From: Providencia alcalifaciens
GTDB taxonomy: Bacteria; Pseudomonadota; Gammaproteobacteria; Enterobacterales; Enterobacteriaceae
DNA: 64,000 bases
Direction of reading: 5' to 3'
Assembly: GCF_915403165.1 (NCBI RefSeq)
Contig: NZ_OU659204.1
Coordinates: 2,294,001-2,358,000, forward strand
Shown: positions 28,757 through 38,952 of the stretch, one piece after another
Position numbering within the stretch: the stretch's first letter is position 1
How the letters are laid out: the number at the start of each line of letters is the position of its first letter
The notes under the pieces: generated by a model
Database searches by the model: none
Told to the model about the DNA's origin: nothing
Seen by the model: the letters and a program-made list of their open reading frames with translations, nothing else
Made by a program: the position numbers and the translations under genes

Positions 28757-29620
28757 TCAATTACAATAATCCAGCAGATTCGTTATCGCGTTAGAAAGAT
28801 GCTTCTGACGGTGATAAATTAGGTATAACGTACGCTCGAGTTGTAGCTCTTCCACTTCAAGCTCCACCAGCGTGCCATTATCTAACTGCTCCGCAATCAC
28901 GCGTCGAGATAAACAGCTGATGCCCATCCCAAAGCGTACCGCATGTTTAATCGCTTCAGAATTGCCTAACTCCATTAAAATATGGAAGCCTGGAAGGTGT
29001 GCAAATAGTAGTTGGTCTAGTACATCGCGCGTACCAGAACCTCTTTCACGCAAGATCCATGGCGCATCTTTTAACTCTTTTAAGGTGACTTTTTTCTTCG
29101 CTAATGGGTTACTTGGTGCAGCAAACACCACTAACTCATCTTTTAACCACGGTTTTGAAATGAGTTCAGGGCTATGACAAACCCCTTCAATCAGCCCTAC
29201 ATCCGCCCGAAACTCCATCACGCCTTTAATGACTTCTTCGGTATTTCCGATAAATAATTCCAGTGGAATTTCAGGATTATCATGACGGTACCCGGCTAGA
29301 ATCTCAGGCAACATATAGTTACCGATTGTGGTACTTGCCGCCAAACGAACTGCACCCATCTCTTTTTTGAACAGTTGCTCGACTTCAAATGCTTGTTCTA
29401 ATAACGCTAATGCCTTTGGGTAAAGTAGGCGGCCATGTTCGTTAGTGACAAGTCGTTTACCTACACGGTCAAAGAGTTGTACGCCTAACTGCCCTTCCAA
29501 GTCAGTCAGTGAAGCACTCACTGCGGACTGCGATAACGCTAATAATTGCGATGCCTGTGTCGTGGAGCCACTTTTCAATACTTCCGTGAAAACTTCAAGC
29601 TGCCTCAGTGTAATACGCAT
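28757..29620 (-). CDS. yeiE: LysR-family regulator YeiE
   Basis: 287 residues. N-terminal LysR helix-turn-helix ([38 protein letters not shown]), then the periplasmic-binding-protein-like effector domain. E. coli and Salmonella YeiE respond to sulfite and act on yeiH and lysP-linked functions. It stands between lysP and the divergent yeiH; the 190-bp yeiE-yeiH gap is very AT-rich and should hold its binding sites. Confidence 0.92.
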   Translation of the reverse strand: MRITLRQLEVFTEVLKSGSTTQASQLLALSQSAVSASLTDLEGQLGVQLFDRVGKRLVTNEHGRLLYPKALALLEQAFEVEQLFKKEMGAVRLAASTTIGNYMLPEILAGYRHDNPEIPLELFIGNTEEVIKGVMEFRADVGLIEGVCHSPELISKPWLKDELVVFAAPSNPLAKKKVTLKELKDAPWILRERGSGTRDVLDQLLFAHLPGFHILMELGNSEAIKHAVRFGMGISCLSRRVIAEQLDNGTLVELEVEELQLERTLYLIYHRQKHLSNAITNLLDYCN

Positions 29621-29810
29621 ACAGAAAGCTCCAAGATGATTATGTAGTTGTAATAATATTGTTAATATTAATCATTTATTAGCAATATACCAGAAGAAAC
29701 TCCTAATCTATTTTTTAGATAAATAATACAAAAACAATCAATTTAGATTATTGAATTTTTTGTTATATGCTTATTCCAACTTAATCTAAGTCGTCATAAA
29801 GAGTGTAGTC

Positions 29811-30890
29811 ATGGATAAAACTGGAACCAAAGCAATAACACAAAATCGTTCGTTCCCTATTCTAAAACTTGTTCCGGGGATCATTTTAGCGGGAATTTTA
29901 ACAGCCATAGCCATATACCTTGGTGAACAGTCATGGTTTATGGATATCGGCCTGGGCGCGCTCACCCTGGCTATTCTTCTTGGTATTTGTGTAGGAAATA
30001 CCGTTTACCCTGTGGTTAGTACAAGTAGTGATGCAGGGATCAAATTTGCTAAGCACTATTTTTTACGTGCCGGTATTATTTTGTATGGCTTTCGCCTGAC
30101 TTTTCAGCAAATTACCGATGTAGGAGCCACAGGGCTGATTATTGATGCGCTGACATTAACCTCCACTTTTTTATTAGCTTATTGGCTTGGTAAAAAAGTG
30201 TTCAAACTGGATGATGAAACCACCATGCTAATTGGTGCTGGTAGCAGTATTTGTGGAGCCGCAGCCGTAATGGCAACCGAGCCAGTGGTTAAAGCGTCTG
30301 CAAGTAAGGTCGCTGTTGCCGTTTCAACCGTGGTTATCTTCGGTACCATCGGTATTTTCGTTTACCCATGGTTATATCAGTTAAATGCGCATTTCGGATG
30401 GATCCCTGCAACTCAGGAAACGTTCGGGATTTATATCGGTTCAACTGTTCATGAAGTCGCCCAAGTCGTTGCCGCAGGTCATACTATCGGTCCAGATGCA
30501 GAAAATGCCTCAGTGATAGCGAAAATGTTGCGAGTGATGATGCTAGCTCCGTTTTTAATTATTTTATCTGCATTTATTAGCCGTAAAAATGCTGCTAGCA
30601 CGCAAGAAGACGCCCAAAAAAGTAAAATTACGATCCCTTGGTTTGCCGTAATTTTTATTTTGGTCGCCGCATTTAACTCATTCAACTTATTACCTGAGCA
30701 ACTGGTTAAACAAATTATTACGTTAGATACCATCTTATTAGCAATGGCAATGGTGGCATTAGGGTTAACAACGCATGTCAGCGCGATTCGACAAGCGGGG
30801 ATCAAACCTTTACTGATGGCGGCTATCTTATTTGCTTGGTTAATTTTCGGCGGTATCGTGATTAACGTTGTTATTCAGTCGGTGTTTTAA
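29811..30890 (+). CDS. yeiH: YeiH-type putative sulfate/sulfite exporter
   Basis: 359 residues, about ten membrane segments. Conserved stretches LRAGIILYGFRLTFQQITD, MLIGAGSSICGAAAVMA and GSTVHEVAQVVAAG identify the UPF0324 family. Its divergence from the sulfite-responsive regulator gene yeiE supports a role in exporting sulfite or a related anion, though direct transport evidence for the family is limited. Confidence 0.9.
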   Translation: MDKTGTKAITQNRSFPILKLVPGIILAGILTAIAIYLGEQSWFMDIGLGALTLAILLGICVGNTVYPVVSTSSDAGIKFAKHYFLRAGIILYGFRLTFQQITDVGATGLIIDALTLTSTFLLAYWLGKKVFKLDDETTMLIGAGSSICGAAAVMATEPVVKASASKVAVAVSTVVIFGTIGIFVYPWLYQLNAHFGWIPATQETFGIYIGSTVHEVAQVVAAGHTIGPDAENASVIAKMLRVMMLAPFLIILSAFISRKNAASTQEDAQKSKITIPWFAVIFILVAAFNSFNLLPEQLVKQIITLDTILLAMAMVALGLTTHVSAIRQAGIKPLLMAAILFAWLIFGGIVINVVIQSVF

Positions 30891-30940
30891 CCCTCATTTT
30901 CTACTTGCTAAGTTTGTCTCCTTTTTTGAGCACCTCCGAT

Positions 30941-30968
30941 TGCCGCTTTTTATAAGCGGCATTTTTTT
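30941..30968 (+). terminator. Terminator of yeiH
   Basis: TGCCGCTT / AAGCGGCA 8-bp stem with a TTTAT loop, followed by seven T. Confidence 0.9.
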
Positions 30969-31023
30969 ATTGGTTTCATTTCTTTAGTTATTAATGGCAT
31001 ACTCCTGAAAAAAGGAGTCAATC

Positions 31024-31869
31024 ATGAAATATGTTGGAGCACATGTCAGCGCCTCTGGCGGCGTTGACCAAGCAGTGATTCGCGCCCATGAAATTGGAGC
31101 CACCGCATTCGCCTTATTCACCAAGAATCAGCGTCAATGGAAAGCCGCCCCCCTTAGCGACGAATTAATTAAAAGTTTCAAACAAAACTGCGCTAAATAC
31201 GGTTATGGGAAACACCAAATTTTACCCCACGACAGTTATCTCATTAATTTGGGGCACCCTGAATTTGAAGCATTAGAGAAATCTCGTGTCGCTTTTATTG
31301 ATGAAATGCAACGCTGTATGCAATTGGGTATCGACCTGCTGAACTTCCATCCCGGCAGCCACCTTAAGCAAATTGAAGTTGATGATTGCCTAGCGCGCAT
31401 TGCAGAATCAATCAATATCGCCTTAGAAGAAACTGAAGGCGTTATCGCCGTTATTGAAAATACCGCAGGACAAGGAACAAACCTTGGCTTTGATTTTACT
31501 CATCTAGCTAAAATCATCGAACGAGTGAAAGATCAAAGCCGTGTAGGTGTTTGTATTGATACTTGCCATGCCTTTGCTGCAGGTTATGACCTGCGCACAG
31601 CGGAAGATTGCGAAAAAACATTCCAACAGTTTTCTGATATTGTGGGCTTTGAATTCTTAAAAGGTATGCATCTTAATGATGCGAAAAGTGAATTTGCCAG
31701 TCGCGTTGACCGTCATCATAGCTTAGGTGAAGGTAATATAGGCTATGCGCCATTTAGCTATATTATGAAAGACCCGCGTTTTGATGGTATTCCGCTGATT
31801 TTAGAGACCATCAATCCCGATATTTGGCCACAAGAAATTACATGGTTAAAATCTCAACAAACTCGCTAA
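31024..31869 (+). CDS. nfo: Endonuclease IV
   Basis: 281-residue zinc enzyme that cuts abasic sites and 3'-blocked ends in base-excision repair. The TIM-barrel metal ligands are visible in family motifs: [44 protein letters not shown] and ILETI. AAAGGAG precedes the ATG. It is likely monocistronic, between the yeiH terminator and a bidirectional one. Confidence 0.97.
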   Translation: MKYVGAHVSASGGVDQAVIRAHEIGATAFALFTKNQRQWKAAPLSDELIKSFKQNCAKYGYGKHQILPHDSYLINLGHPEFEALEKSRVAFIDEMQRCMQLGIDLLNFHPGSHLKQIEVDDCLARIAESINIALEETEGVIAVIENTAGQGTNLGFDFTHLAKIIERVKDQSRVGVCIDTCHAFAAGYDLRTAEDCEKTFQQFSDIVGFEFLKGMHLNDAKSEFASRVDRHHSLGEGNIGYAPFSYIMKDPRFDGIPLILETINPDIWPQEITWLKSQQTR

Positions 31870-31902
31870 AACCGCCAATAAACTAGAATCATCGCAAATA
31901 AA

Positions 31903-31927
31903 AAGGCGGCCTTCTATAAGCCGCCTT
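31903..31927. terminator. Bidirectional terminator between nfo and fruK
   Basis: AAGGCGGC / GCCGCCTT 8-bp stem with a nine-base loop, A-rich on the left side, between convergent genes. Confidence 0.85.
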
Positions 31928-31951
31928 CTCAATGAAATAATCGTAAAATAA

Positions 31952-32887
31952 TTACAGCGATTTCATCTCAATTTTTGCCATCATATCTGCCAGTTTATTA
32001 CGGTTTTTCAAGCCAACATCTGGCTGTGAAACCGATAAGGCAGAAATTGCGGTCGCCATACGGAGTGTATGTTCGCTAGTCTCACCATTTAATAAACCGT
32101 AAGCTAACCCTGCAACCATTGAATCGCCAGCCCCTACCGTACTGACAACCTCACATTGAGGGGGCTTCGCTAGCCAAGACCCTGAAGCATTTACCCAAAG
32201 AGCGCCTTCTTCACCAAGAGAAATGACCACGTGAGAAATGCCTTTATCGCGCAATTCATGAGCCGCCGCAATGACATCTTTTAGATCCGGTAATTTGCGC
32301 CCTACCCATGTTTCTAACTCTTGACGATTAGGTTTAACTAACCATGGAGATGCTTTCAGGCCCGCTTTTAATGCTTCGCGGCTGCTATCAAAGATAATAC
32401 AAGGGCATAACTGACGCAGGCGAGTCATCCAACGTGTGAATTCTTCAGGTTCAATTCCGTTAGGTAAACTTCCGCTTACCACCACCATATCAAAATGACC
32501 AAGCCAATTAAGGGATTCCGTGGAAAAACGGTTCCAATCTTCTTTGCTGACATCAAAACCAGAGAAATTAAAGTCTGTCGACTCACCGTTATTTTCTGTG
32601 AGCTTAACATTAATGCGTGTACGACCTGGCACCATGCTAAAACGGTTTGCCATGCCATTTTCACTAAAGAAGTGTTGGAACTCTTCTTGGTTGTCCTTAC
32701 CCATAAAGCCGCTAACAGTGATATCAATACCGAGGTCACGCAGGACTTTCCCCACATTGACCCCTTTACCTCCAGCATTGAGACTAGCAGTCTTAACTAA
32801 ATTGACTTCACCGACTTCGATGGAAGGGCATAGCCCCACAAGGTCATAAGCAGGATTTAATGTAATTGTAGCAACCCGGCGAGTCAT
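31952..32887 (-). CDS. fruK: 1-phosphofructokinase, encoded alone
   Basis: Phosphorylates fructose-1-phosphate to fructose-1,6-bisphosphate in the cytoplasm. 311 residues from the ATG at 32887; a GTG two codons earlier is also possible. PfkB/ribokinase-family motifs: NAGGKGVNVGKVL, PNRQELE, and the catalytic GAGDSMVAG. It is very close to E. coli FruK. Unlike E. coli, neither fruB nor fruA flanks it: nfo lies downstream, a Nudix gene upstream. No Cra/FruR palindrome was seen in the 180 bp before it. Confidence 0.93.
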   Translation of the reverse strand: MTRRVATITLNPAYDLVGLCPSIEVGEVNLVKTASLNAGGKGVNVGKVLRDLGIDITVSGFMGKDNQEEFQHFFSENGMANRFSMVPGRTRINVKLTENNGESTDFNFSGFDVSKEDWNRFSTESLNWLGHFDMVVVSGSLPNGIEPEEFTRWMTRLRQLCPCIIFDSSREALKAGLKASPWLVKPNRQELETWVGRKLPDLKDVIAAAHELRDKGISHVVISLGEEGALWVNASGSWLAKPPQCEVVSTVGAGDSMVAGLAYGLLNGETSEHTLRMATAISALSVSQPDVGLKNRNKLADMMAKIEMKSL

Positions 32888-33069
32888 AACCACTTATCTC
32901 CCTTATCATTATTGTCTTTGTGTAGACAGTCTTATCACAAGATTTTCAGGGCATAGTTATAACATTAATAACTGTTGGTTTCAGTGATATTTGTATTTTT
33001 TCCTGATTGTAATTTGAAAGTAACGTGGCAAAATTCTTTCCTTTATAAAAATAAGAAGAAGGAAAAATT

Positions 33070-33510
33070 ATGTCGGTTCCTCAATATGTTGTTGCTGGCG
33101 TCGGTGTACTGATTACGAACGCCCAAGAGCAAATTCTACTGGGAAAACGTAGCAGCCAACATGCACCTTACTGGTCTATTTTCGGAGGGCATGTTGACCC
33201 TGGCGAATCTTTCGAAGCCTGCGCTATCCGTGAAATAAAAGAAGAGATTGGCATTGATATCGATACTCCAACTGTATTTGGTATCAGCAATAATATCGAA
33301 ACGTTCCAACAAGAAGGCAAACATACCGTTTCTATCTGTATGCATGTGGAATATAACGGGAAAGTTGCCCCGCAGATCATGGAAGCGGATAAATGTGAAA
33401 GCCTGTTGTGGATCTCCCCGACTGACCCATTACCTGAGCCTCATTTTGAAGCTAGCCGTAATGCGATCGAATTATGGTTTAGTAAACGTTTCTATCAGCC
33501 GCACATCTAA
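33070..33510 (+). CDS. Nudix hydrolase (NUDT15/MutT-like)
   Basis: 146 residues. The Nudix box is complete, running GHVDPGESFEACAIREIKEE then IGID, with all Gly and Glu residues needed for metal binding. It begins VPQYVVAGVGVLITN, as in nucleotide-cleaning members. AAGGAAA precedes the ATG. It probably hydrolyses a damaged or surplus nucleotide; substrate unknown. Confidence 0.88.
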   Translation: MSVPQYVVAGVGVLITNAQEQILLGKRSSQHAPYWSIFGGHVDPGESFEACAIREIKEEIGIDIDTPTVFGISNNIETFQQEGKHTVSICMHVEYNGKVAPQIMEADKCESLLWISPTDPLPEPHFEASRNAIELWFSKRFYQPHI

Positions 33511-33591
33511 ACCCACTATGCACAAACATCACCCTGCTTGTGCATATAATAACCACTCTTAGCTATTTTTTATTTTATTATCTTTTAGATG

Positions 33592-33631
33592 TTTACATTA
33601 TTTTAGACCTAATGTATCGTTCAGCTAGTAC
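33592..33631 (+). promoter_or_regulatory. mtr promoter with a TrpR-operator-like sequence
   Basis: TTTACA (33592-33597) and TATCGT (33615-33620) are 17 bp apart. Over the -10 and start site lies GTATCGTTC-AGCTAGTAC (33614-33631), 12 of 18 matches to the trp operator GTACTAGTT-AACTAGTAC, with eight of nine in the right half. E. coli mtr is repressed by TrpR, so this fits the gene. Confidence 0.5.
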
Positions 33632-33657
33632 AGTGAAACAATCATTCAGGAGTCATC

Positions 33658-34902
33658 ATGGAAACCAATGTTACAAAACCACCAAAGCGCCCCTCTATTT
33701 TAGGAGGTTCAATGATCATAGCCGGTACTGCAGTTGGTGCTGGTATGTTTTCTATTCCGATGGTGACTTCAGGTGTTTGGTTTTCCGGTTCAGTTGTCTT
33801 ACTGATCTACACATTTATCTGTATGTTATTATCAGGATTAATGATTTTAGAAGCCAATATGAATTACCCGGCAGGTGCTAGTTTTCATACTATGGTGAAA
33901 GATTTATTAGGTTCTGGCTGGAATACCATTAATACCCTTTCCATCACGTTTGTATTGTATATTTTGACCTATGCCTATATTTCGGCCGGTAGCTCAATCA
34001 TTACAGAGAACATTTCAAAATATGTTCAAGTTCCGCAAGCACTTTCTGGCTTTGTTTTTGCGGTCGTTATCGCGTTTTTTGTTTGGTTATCTACCCGTGC
34101 AGTTGATAGGTTAAGTACGATTCTAATTGGCGGGATGGTGATCACGTTCGTCATGTCCATTGGTGGCATGGTGACAACCGCTTCACCTTTAGTTCTCTTC
34201 GACCAATATGAAAATAGTCAAAGTGAATATTTACCTTATGCATTAGCCGCTTTGCCTTATTTACTTACCTCTTTTGGTTATCACGGTAACGTACCGGGAT
34301 TAGTGAAGTACTACAATAAAGACAGCCGTAGTGTCATGTTGAGCTTAGTGTACGGTGCAGGAATTACTGTCACTATTTACATCTTATGGCAGTATGCTAT
34401 CCAAGGTAATATTCCTCGTTCATCCTTTATTGCAATCAGAGAAAATGGTAACAATATTGGCGCGTTACTGAATCAAATGAATATTTCCGCACAAAGTAGC
34501 TTTATTTCACAATTTTTAACACTGTTCTCTTACATGGCATTAGCAAGTTCGTTTTTAGGCGTATCCCTCGGCTTATTTGATTTTATCGCTGACTTCTTTA
34601 AATTAAACGATAGCCATCAGGGGCGTTTTAAATCGGTCATTATTACATTCTTACCGCCAACGATTTTAGGTTTAGCGTTCCCTGACGGCTTTATTTATGC
34701 CATCGGTTTTGCAGGGCTCGCAGCAACTATTTGGGCGGTTATTGTCCCTGCGATGATGGCAAGAGCAAGCCGTAAGCGTTTTCCTAATAATAGCTATCGA
34801 ACACCCGGCGGAAGCTTTGTTATTGGGTTCGTGATCTTATTTGGTTTGATTAACGCAACAGCACATATTTTGTCTCTGTTAGGTTTATTACCTATCTATT
34901 AA
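33658..34902 (+). CDS. mtr: Tryptophan-specific transporter
   Basis: 414 residues, 11 membrane segments, hydroxy/aromatic amino acid permease family. IIAGTAVGAGMFSIPMV near the N-terminus and SFGYHGNVPGLVKYY in the middle match Mtr, the high-affinity tryptophan/proton symporter; length equals E. coli Mtr. Sister proteins TnaB and TyrP are less similar as far as I can judge. AGGAG precedes the ATG, and a TrpR-like site overlaps the promoter. A terminator follows. Confidence 0.9.
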   Translation: METNVTKPPKRPSILGGSMIIAGTAVGAGMFSIPMVTSGVWFSGSVVLLIYTFICMLLSGLMILEANMNYPAGASFHTMVKDLLGSGWNTINTLSITFVLYILTYAYISAGSSIITENISKYVQVPQALSGFVFAVVIAFFVWLSTRAVDRLSTILIGGMVITFVMSIGGMVTTASPLVLFDQYENSQSEYLPYALAALPYLLTSFGYHGNVPGLVKYYNKDSRSVMLSLVYGAGITVTIYILWQYAIQGNIPRSSFIAIRENGNNIGALLNQMNISAQSSFISQFLTLFSYMALASSFLGVSLGLFDFIADFFKLNDSHQGRFKSVIITFLPPTILGLAFPDGFIYAIGFAGLAATIWAVIVPAMMARASRKRFPNNSYRTPGGSFVIGFVILFGLINATAHILSLLGLLPIY

Positions 34903-34934
34903 GTTATTCAAAGACAATCATTGGTTAAAAAGAG

Positions 34935-34963
34935 ATCCCTAGCGTGAAAACTAGGGATTTTTT
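34935..34963 (+). terminator. Terminator of mtr
   Basis: ATCCCTAG / CTAGGGAT 8-bp stem with an eight-base loop and a run of T. Confidence 0.9.
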
Positions 34964-35042
34964 GATGTTAACATCTTGCCTAATTCCTTATCTGCGAGTA
35001 ATTTTGTCGAACTCTTTTTGACAATAACAAAGAAGGTTATTT

Positions 35043-35615
35043 ATGGCCAAGGCCAACGAAATCAAACGTGGTTTTGCAATAAACTACAACGGGAAATTAC
35101 TGCTGGTTAAAGACATTGATATCCAATCCCCAAGCGCTCGTGGCGCAAGTACACTGTATAAAATGCGCTTTACCGATGTCAAAACTGGCCAAAAAGTTGA
35201 AGAGCGCTTCAAAGGCGATGATATTTTAGACACTATTTCACTCACTCGCCGTGCGGTAAGCTTCTCTTATATTGATGGTGATGAGTATGTGTTCATGGAC
35301 AATGAAGACTATACTCCATATATCTTTAAAAAATCTGATATTGAAGATGAACTGTTATTTATTCCTGAAGAAGGTTTACCAGGAATGCAGGTTTTAACAA
35401 TGGATGGGCAAGTTCTAGCACTTGAATTGCCACAAACTGTCGATATGGTGATTGCTGAAACAACACCGGGTATTAAAGGCGCTTCTGCGAGTGCTCGTAC
35501 TAAACCTGCAACAATGCCGACAGGCTTAACTGTTCAAGTTCCTGAATATATAACTACCGGTGAAAAAATCCGTATTCATATTCCTGAACGCCGTTATATG
35601 GGCCGTTGTGATTAA
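35043..35615 (+). CDS. yeiP: Elongation factor P-like protein YeiP
   Basis: 190 residues, three beta-barrel domains as in EF-P: KOW-like N-terminal domain ([20 protein letters not shown]), OB domain in the middle, and C-terminal [23 protein letters not shown]. The EF-P lysine loop is replaced by [14 protein letters not shown], matching the YeiP/EfpL branch, which helps ribosomes at certain stalling motifs. AGAAGG lies before the ATG. Confidence 0.95.
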   Translation: MAKANEIKRGFAINYNGKLLLVKDIDIQSPSARGASTLYKMRFTDVKTGQKVEERFKGDDILDTISLTRRAVSFSYIDGDEYVFMDNEDYTPYIFKKSDIEDELLFIPEEGLPGMQVLTMDGQVLALELPQTVDMVIAETTPGIKGASASARTKPATMPTGLTVQVPEYITTGEKIRIHIPERRYMGRCD

Positions 35616-35658
35616 TTATTTCGCCCTGTTTTCTCAATGAGAAAATAAGCTTACATTA

Positions 35659-35681
35659 CCTATGGGCATTCAGCCCATAGG
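35659..35681 (+). terminator. Hairpin downstream of yeiP
   Basis: 9-bp perfect stem CCTATGGGC / GCCCATAGG with an ATTCA loop. The following bases are not T-rich, so termination is uncertain; a smaller TTTTCTC / GAGAAAA hairpin lies just before it (35629-35645). Confidence 0.45.
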
Positions 35682-35769
35682 CGTCATTATAAATAAACAT
35701 TACTAATTCATCCTAGAATCGCATTCCACTTAATATTCAAATATTAATATAAATATGATAATTTAGTTA

Positions 35770-36114
35770 TTAGTCATAAATAACTGTATAAACCCCTATT
35801 TTGTTTTCCTTGTTAATCCATTTGAATGTCTGAGTTCCTTTTTGATTTGGAAGTACAGTCCCTTTTTCACTTAATTTATTAAACTTTACTGACGTCGTTT
35901 TAACCACACCATCATCATTCCAACATTTTGTATCAATGCTCTGCTCAATACTCGTGATAACACAAGGTGATGCGACAATCGCGCCAACAAAGTGGATGGT
36001 ACCTGATGAAACGGGTTTTGCTTCGCTGTGCGTAGAAGCTTTAGCGTGCATACCAAATGTTAGTGCCATTAAAGAAAACACTGCTAATGTTATTTTTTTT
36101 ACTGAGTGATCCAC
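35770..36114 (-). CDS. Short exported pilin-like protein
   Basis: 114 residues. Signal peptide to about residue 26 (FSLMALTFGMHAKA). The mature start GTIHFVGAIVASPCVIT and the second Cys in KCWNDD resemble the N-terminal half of type 1 (FimA-like) pilins, where these two Cys form a disulfide. A typical pilin has about 160-180 residues, so this is short, although it ends with a Tyr-rich YTVIYD like the pilin C-terminus. No chaperone or usher gene is nearby. It could be a degraded fimbrial gene or a small fimbria-like protein. Confidence 0.65.
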   Translation of the reverse strand: MDHSVKKITLAVFSLMALTFGMHAKASTHSEAKPVSSGTIHFVGAIVASPCVITSIEQSIDTKCWNDDGVVKTTSVKFNKLSEKGTVLPNQKGTQTFKWINKENKIGVYTVIYD

Positions 36115-37167
36115 AAGAATTTCTCCGCTTAAAATTAAGTTATCGTCAATTACTGAAATTTATTTACATCTAATTGATGCGTTATTTAATAAATTTCGGG
36201 CATAAGCTTAATTTGTGGAGAGATAGGGTTATTCCACTTATGGTCGTTATTTTTTATTTTTAAAAAATTCCAAAGAAAAGATTCGATCTTTAGCATTTAA
36301 ATTTAACTTAGATACAATAAATTTCATTGGAATTGATTTCATTTATACAACAAATCACTTTCTACTTTATTAAAATCAGTCATTCTCTCCATCAATCACA
36401 TTTGATATTTATAAATTCGAACCGCTATCAACAACTCTCTATATCAATTCATTTTATTAGTAAAAATTTAATTTATTTAATTCCTTTCATTTATTAAAAT
36501 CGTGAAATTTCATAGTATTTAATAATGAACATAACTGTTTAGCCCTCTTCATTTAAAGATTAATGCATAAAAAACACACAATATGTAGTAAGAATATCTG
36601 CAACATATACCTATCGAATACAGGCAATTTGTTTTTACATTTAAGTGACAAACAATATAAATTTAAACTTCTTTACAAATTAGATTGAAATTTAAAAAAT
36701 ACTCACTGTTTTTATAAAGATATTAGATAATAAACGTGACTATGATCATGTTTTCTTTGAAAACGATTTCTGTAAGAGTGCAAAAATACTGGATTATTCG
36801 CATTCTGAAGGCAAGTTAATGATGGATCTCTCGTTTTATATAATGTTTTGTAAATTATGCCCCTATTAACTCGCCATTTCAGCTTTGTTTATGTATATTC
36901 TTTATGTTTGGTTAAAGAACTCAATATTCATCAGCCAAATATATAAAATAAGTACGATTTTTAGCAGCTTCTGATTATCTTTACTATAATCAACAGGTGT
37001 TAGAGCACAAGATAGCTGCTAATTTTGAGCGTAATTTGTTCGATACATAAACACTTTCTGCGAAAAATACACTCAGTCGTTAAAATGCGTTTTTCACAGG
37101 GATCGGTTTAAGTGTGTTGTGTAGTTTCCACACAGCAATAAATAAAATGGCAAGGGATATTCTATTA
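36115..37167. other. AT-rich intergenic region of about 1 kb
   Basis: No convincing gene on either strand: frames are short and lack ribosome sites. Composition is strongly AT-rich, with long A/T runs, as in H-NS-bound or decayed DNA. The last 200 bases must contain the mepS promoter and leader, where GC rises. I see no tRNA, known RNA or clear terminator here. Confidence 0.6.
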
Positions 37168-37755
37168 ATGTTAACTTCTGAAAAATTTAAGCGCTATGTC
37201 TGGCGCATTGTTCCGGCAGTCGCAATTGCCGTAACGCTTTCAGCATGTACAGCACCGAAAACATCAAAGAATGGTCAAACTACTGCAAGATCTTCAGATG
37301 TTCGCATGTTAAATGCAACATCGAATGACTCACTCGCAATGGCATCTCAAGATGAATTCGAAGATTTAGTCAGAAGTGTTGATACAAAATCCAAAATCAT
37401 GGATCAATATGCAAGCTGGAAAGGCGTGAGCTACCGTTTAGGTGGAACCACTAAAAGTGGTATTGACTGTTCTAGCTTTGTACAACGTACTTTCCTCGAG
37501 CAATTTGGCGTACAATTACCGCGCACTACCTCTGAACAAGAATCTTCAGGTAAAAGTGTAAAACGCAATAATTTAAGAGCGGGTGACTTAGTTCTGTTTA
37601 AAACAGGTCGCACGATGAAGCATGTAGGGATTTATATCGGGGACAATAAATTTGTTCACGCCTCTACAAGCAATGGCGTTATCGTTTCTGAAATGACTAA
37701 CGATTATTGGAGCAAGCGTTATTACGCAAGCCGCCGTGTAGTTAATGGTTCCTAA
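37168..37755 (+). CDS. mepS: Murein DD-endopeptidase MepS
   Basis: Outer-membrane lipoprotein of the NlpC/P60 family that cleaves peptide cross-links so that peptidoglycan can grow. 195 residues from the ATG at 37168, which lines up with E. coli MepS (Spr); AGGGA lies ten bases upstream. Lipobox LSAC with Cys27. Catalytic Cys in [12 protein letters not shown] and His in KHVGIYIG and FVHAST are present. In E. coli it is degraded by Prc with NlpI. Confidence 0.95.
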   Translation: MLTSEKFKRYVWRIVPAVAIAVTLSACTAPKTSKNGQTTARSSDVRMLNATSNDSLAMASQDEFEDLVRSVDTKSKIMDQYASWKGVSYRLGGTTKSGIDCSSFVQRTFLEQFGVQLPRTTSEQESSGKSVKRNNLRAGDLVLFKTGRTMKHVGIYIGDNKFVHASTSNGVIVSEMTNDYWSKRYYASRRVVNGS

Positions 37756-37803
37756 AATCCAGAAACATTAATGCAGTAACATATAGATACCTTGCCAATA
37801 AAA

Positions 37804-37835
37804 AAGCTTCCAGGCTCTAAACCGGAAGCTTTTTT
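37804..37835. terminator. Bidirectional terminator of mepS and yejG
   Basis: AAGCTTCC / GGAAGCTT 8-bp stem, A run on the left and T run on the right, between convergent genes. Confidence 0.9.
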
Positions 37836-37887
37836 ATTGGGCCGAATATCATAAATACGGCCTTAATATTAAATAGTTTCAATGCCG

Positions 37888-38229
37888 TTAGGCACAATAG
37901 AAGCCAGAAGCCATTTCTGCGATAGCAACACCCGATGCTTTTAAACGGCACATTGCGGTTAGCTCATCACTCGCTCGGATAAATAAACACATCTCTTTTT
38001 GCCATTCTAAAATGGCGTTGTCGATCTGCATTTCCGATAACGATTCAGATAAATGCTTCATTGCAATACAGTCTGTTGCACAGTCGTGGCTCAACAATTT
38101 TAGCCCCACTAGCTTATCGCTATTGATATCATTCATAGGTACAACCTCAACATCTGTACCTATTTTTCCCGATAACCAGCGGTAGCTTTGCGGCAGCCTG
38201 TGCACCACCGAAAGACCTAATTTTTCCAC
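37888..38229 (-). CDS. yejG: YejG family protein of unknown function
   Basis: 113 residues. It shares SVVHRLPQSYRW, the LVGLKLLS core and CRLKASGVAIAE with E. coli YejG, and sits in the same place between mepS and bcr. Several Cys residues are present. There is no signal peptide or membrane segment. Function unknown. Confidence 0.88.
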   Translation of the reverse strand: MEKLGLSVVHRLPQSYRWLSGKIGTDVEVVPMNDINSDKLVGLKLLSHDCATDCIAMKHLSESLSEMQIDNAILEWQKEMCLFIRASDELTAMCRLKASGVAIAEMASGFYCA

Positions 38230-38952
38230 AAAAATTTCCTATTAAAACATGTCATCATTTTGCCAAGTAAATTGACTAGCCAAATCGCCATTTAATTTAC
38301 ATTTCACTCAATGAATATCGATTCTTTTAGATACTGAAACTCCCCCAAGAGACAACGTCCCTCTTTCTTGTACCTCTCTCTATATTAGAGAGTGAATAGA
38401 GCTACATATGTCTTAAAGAAATCCTCGTTCAAACCGAACTTTTAACCCAATCAAAAAGTAACATGAATGTTAAAAGCAAGAACTTAAATATAACATTAAA
38501 AAAGTAGTATGTCGTTAAATTTTTGTGACAGACATCATTGCATACGAATTTTTTTGACAAAAAAGTTAATTATTAAACAAATTTTGAGAACAATACTCAA
38601 AATAGATCATAATAAATCCATTTATTTTTTACATTATTACTCAAATAGAGTAACAATTATCCATTTTTTAAGCTCACGTAGCCTTATTTCGGTTCGTCAG
38701 AAAATTGACACCACATTGCTATGAAAACAGAAATTTAACAAATATTCCTCTTAAGATAATTGATATGGATCATTTTTTGATAAGTAATTTAATTACAGAT
38801 TAAAATTAATCGGTTTTACCGATTTATTATACAGGCTAATCTATAGGTATTATGAATAGTTTGTTCGTGAGATAAATCAGAATGATATAAGTAATTGAGG
38901 GAAAATAATGAATTTATCAGTTTCATCCTTGAAACTGATTCAATAAGAAGTG
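38230..38952. other. Intergenic region between yejG and bcr
   Basis: About 720 bp, strongly AT-rich. A 71-codon frame at 38509-38724 has no ribosome site and unremarkable content, so I do not call it. The right end carries the bcr terminator hairpin (38916-38939); the left end should hold the yejG promoter. Nothing else recognised. Confidence 0.6.
38916..38939 (-). terminator. Probable terminator of the rsuA-bcr operon
   Basis: 10-bp perfect stem ATCAGTTTCA / TGAAACTGAT with a four-base loop, 14 bp after the bcr stop codon; the minus-strand tail is T-rich but interrupted. Confidence 0.6.

Noticed and set aside
38509..38724. 71-codon plus-strand frame in the yejG-bcr gap
   Set aside because: No ribosome site, composition simply reflects AT-rich DNA, no recognisable motif.
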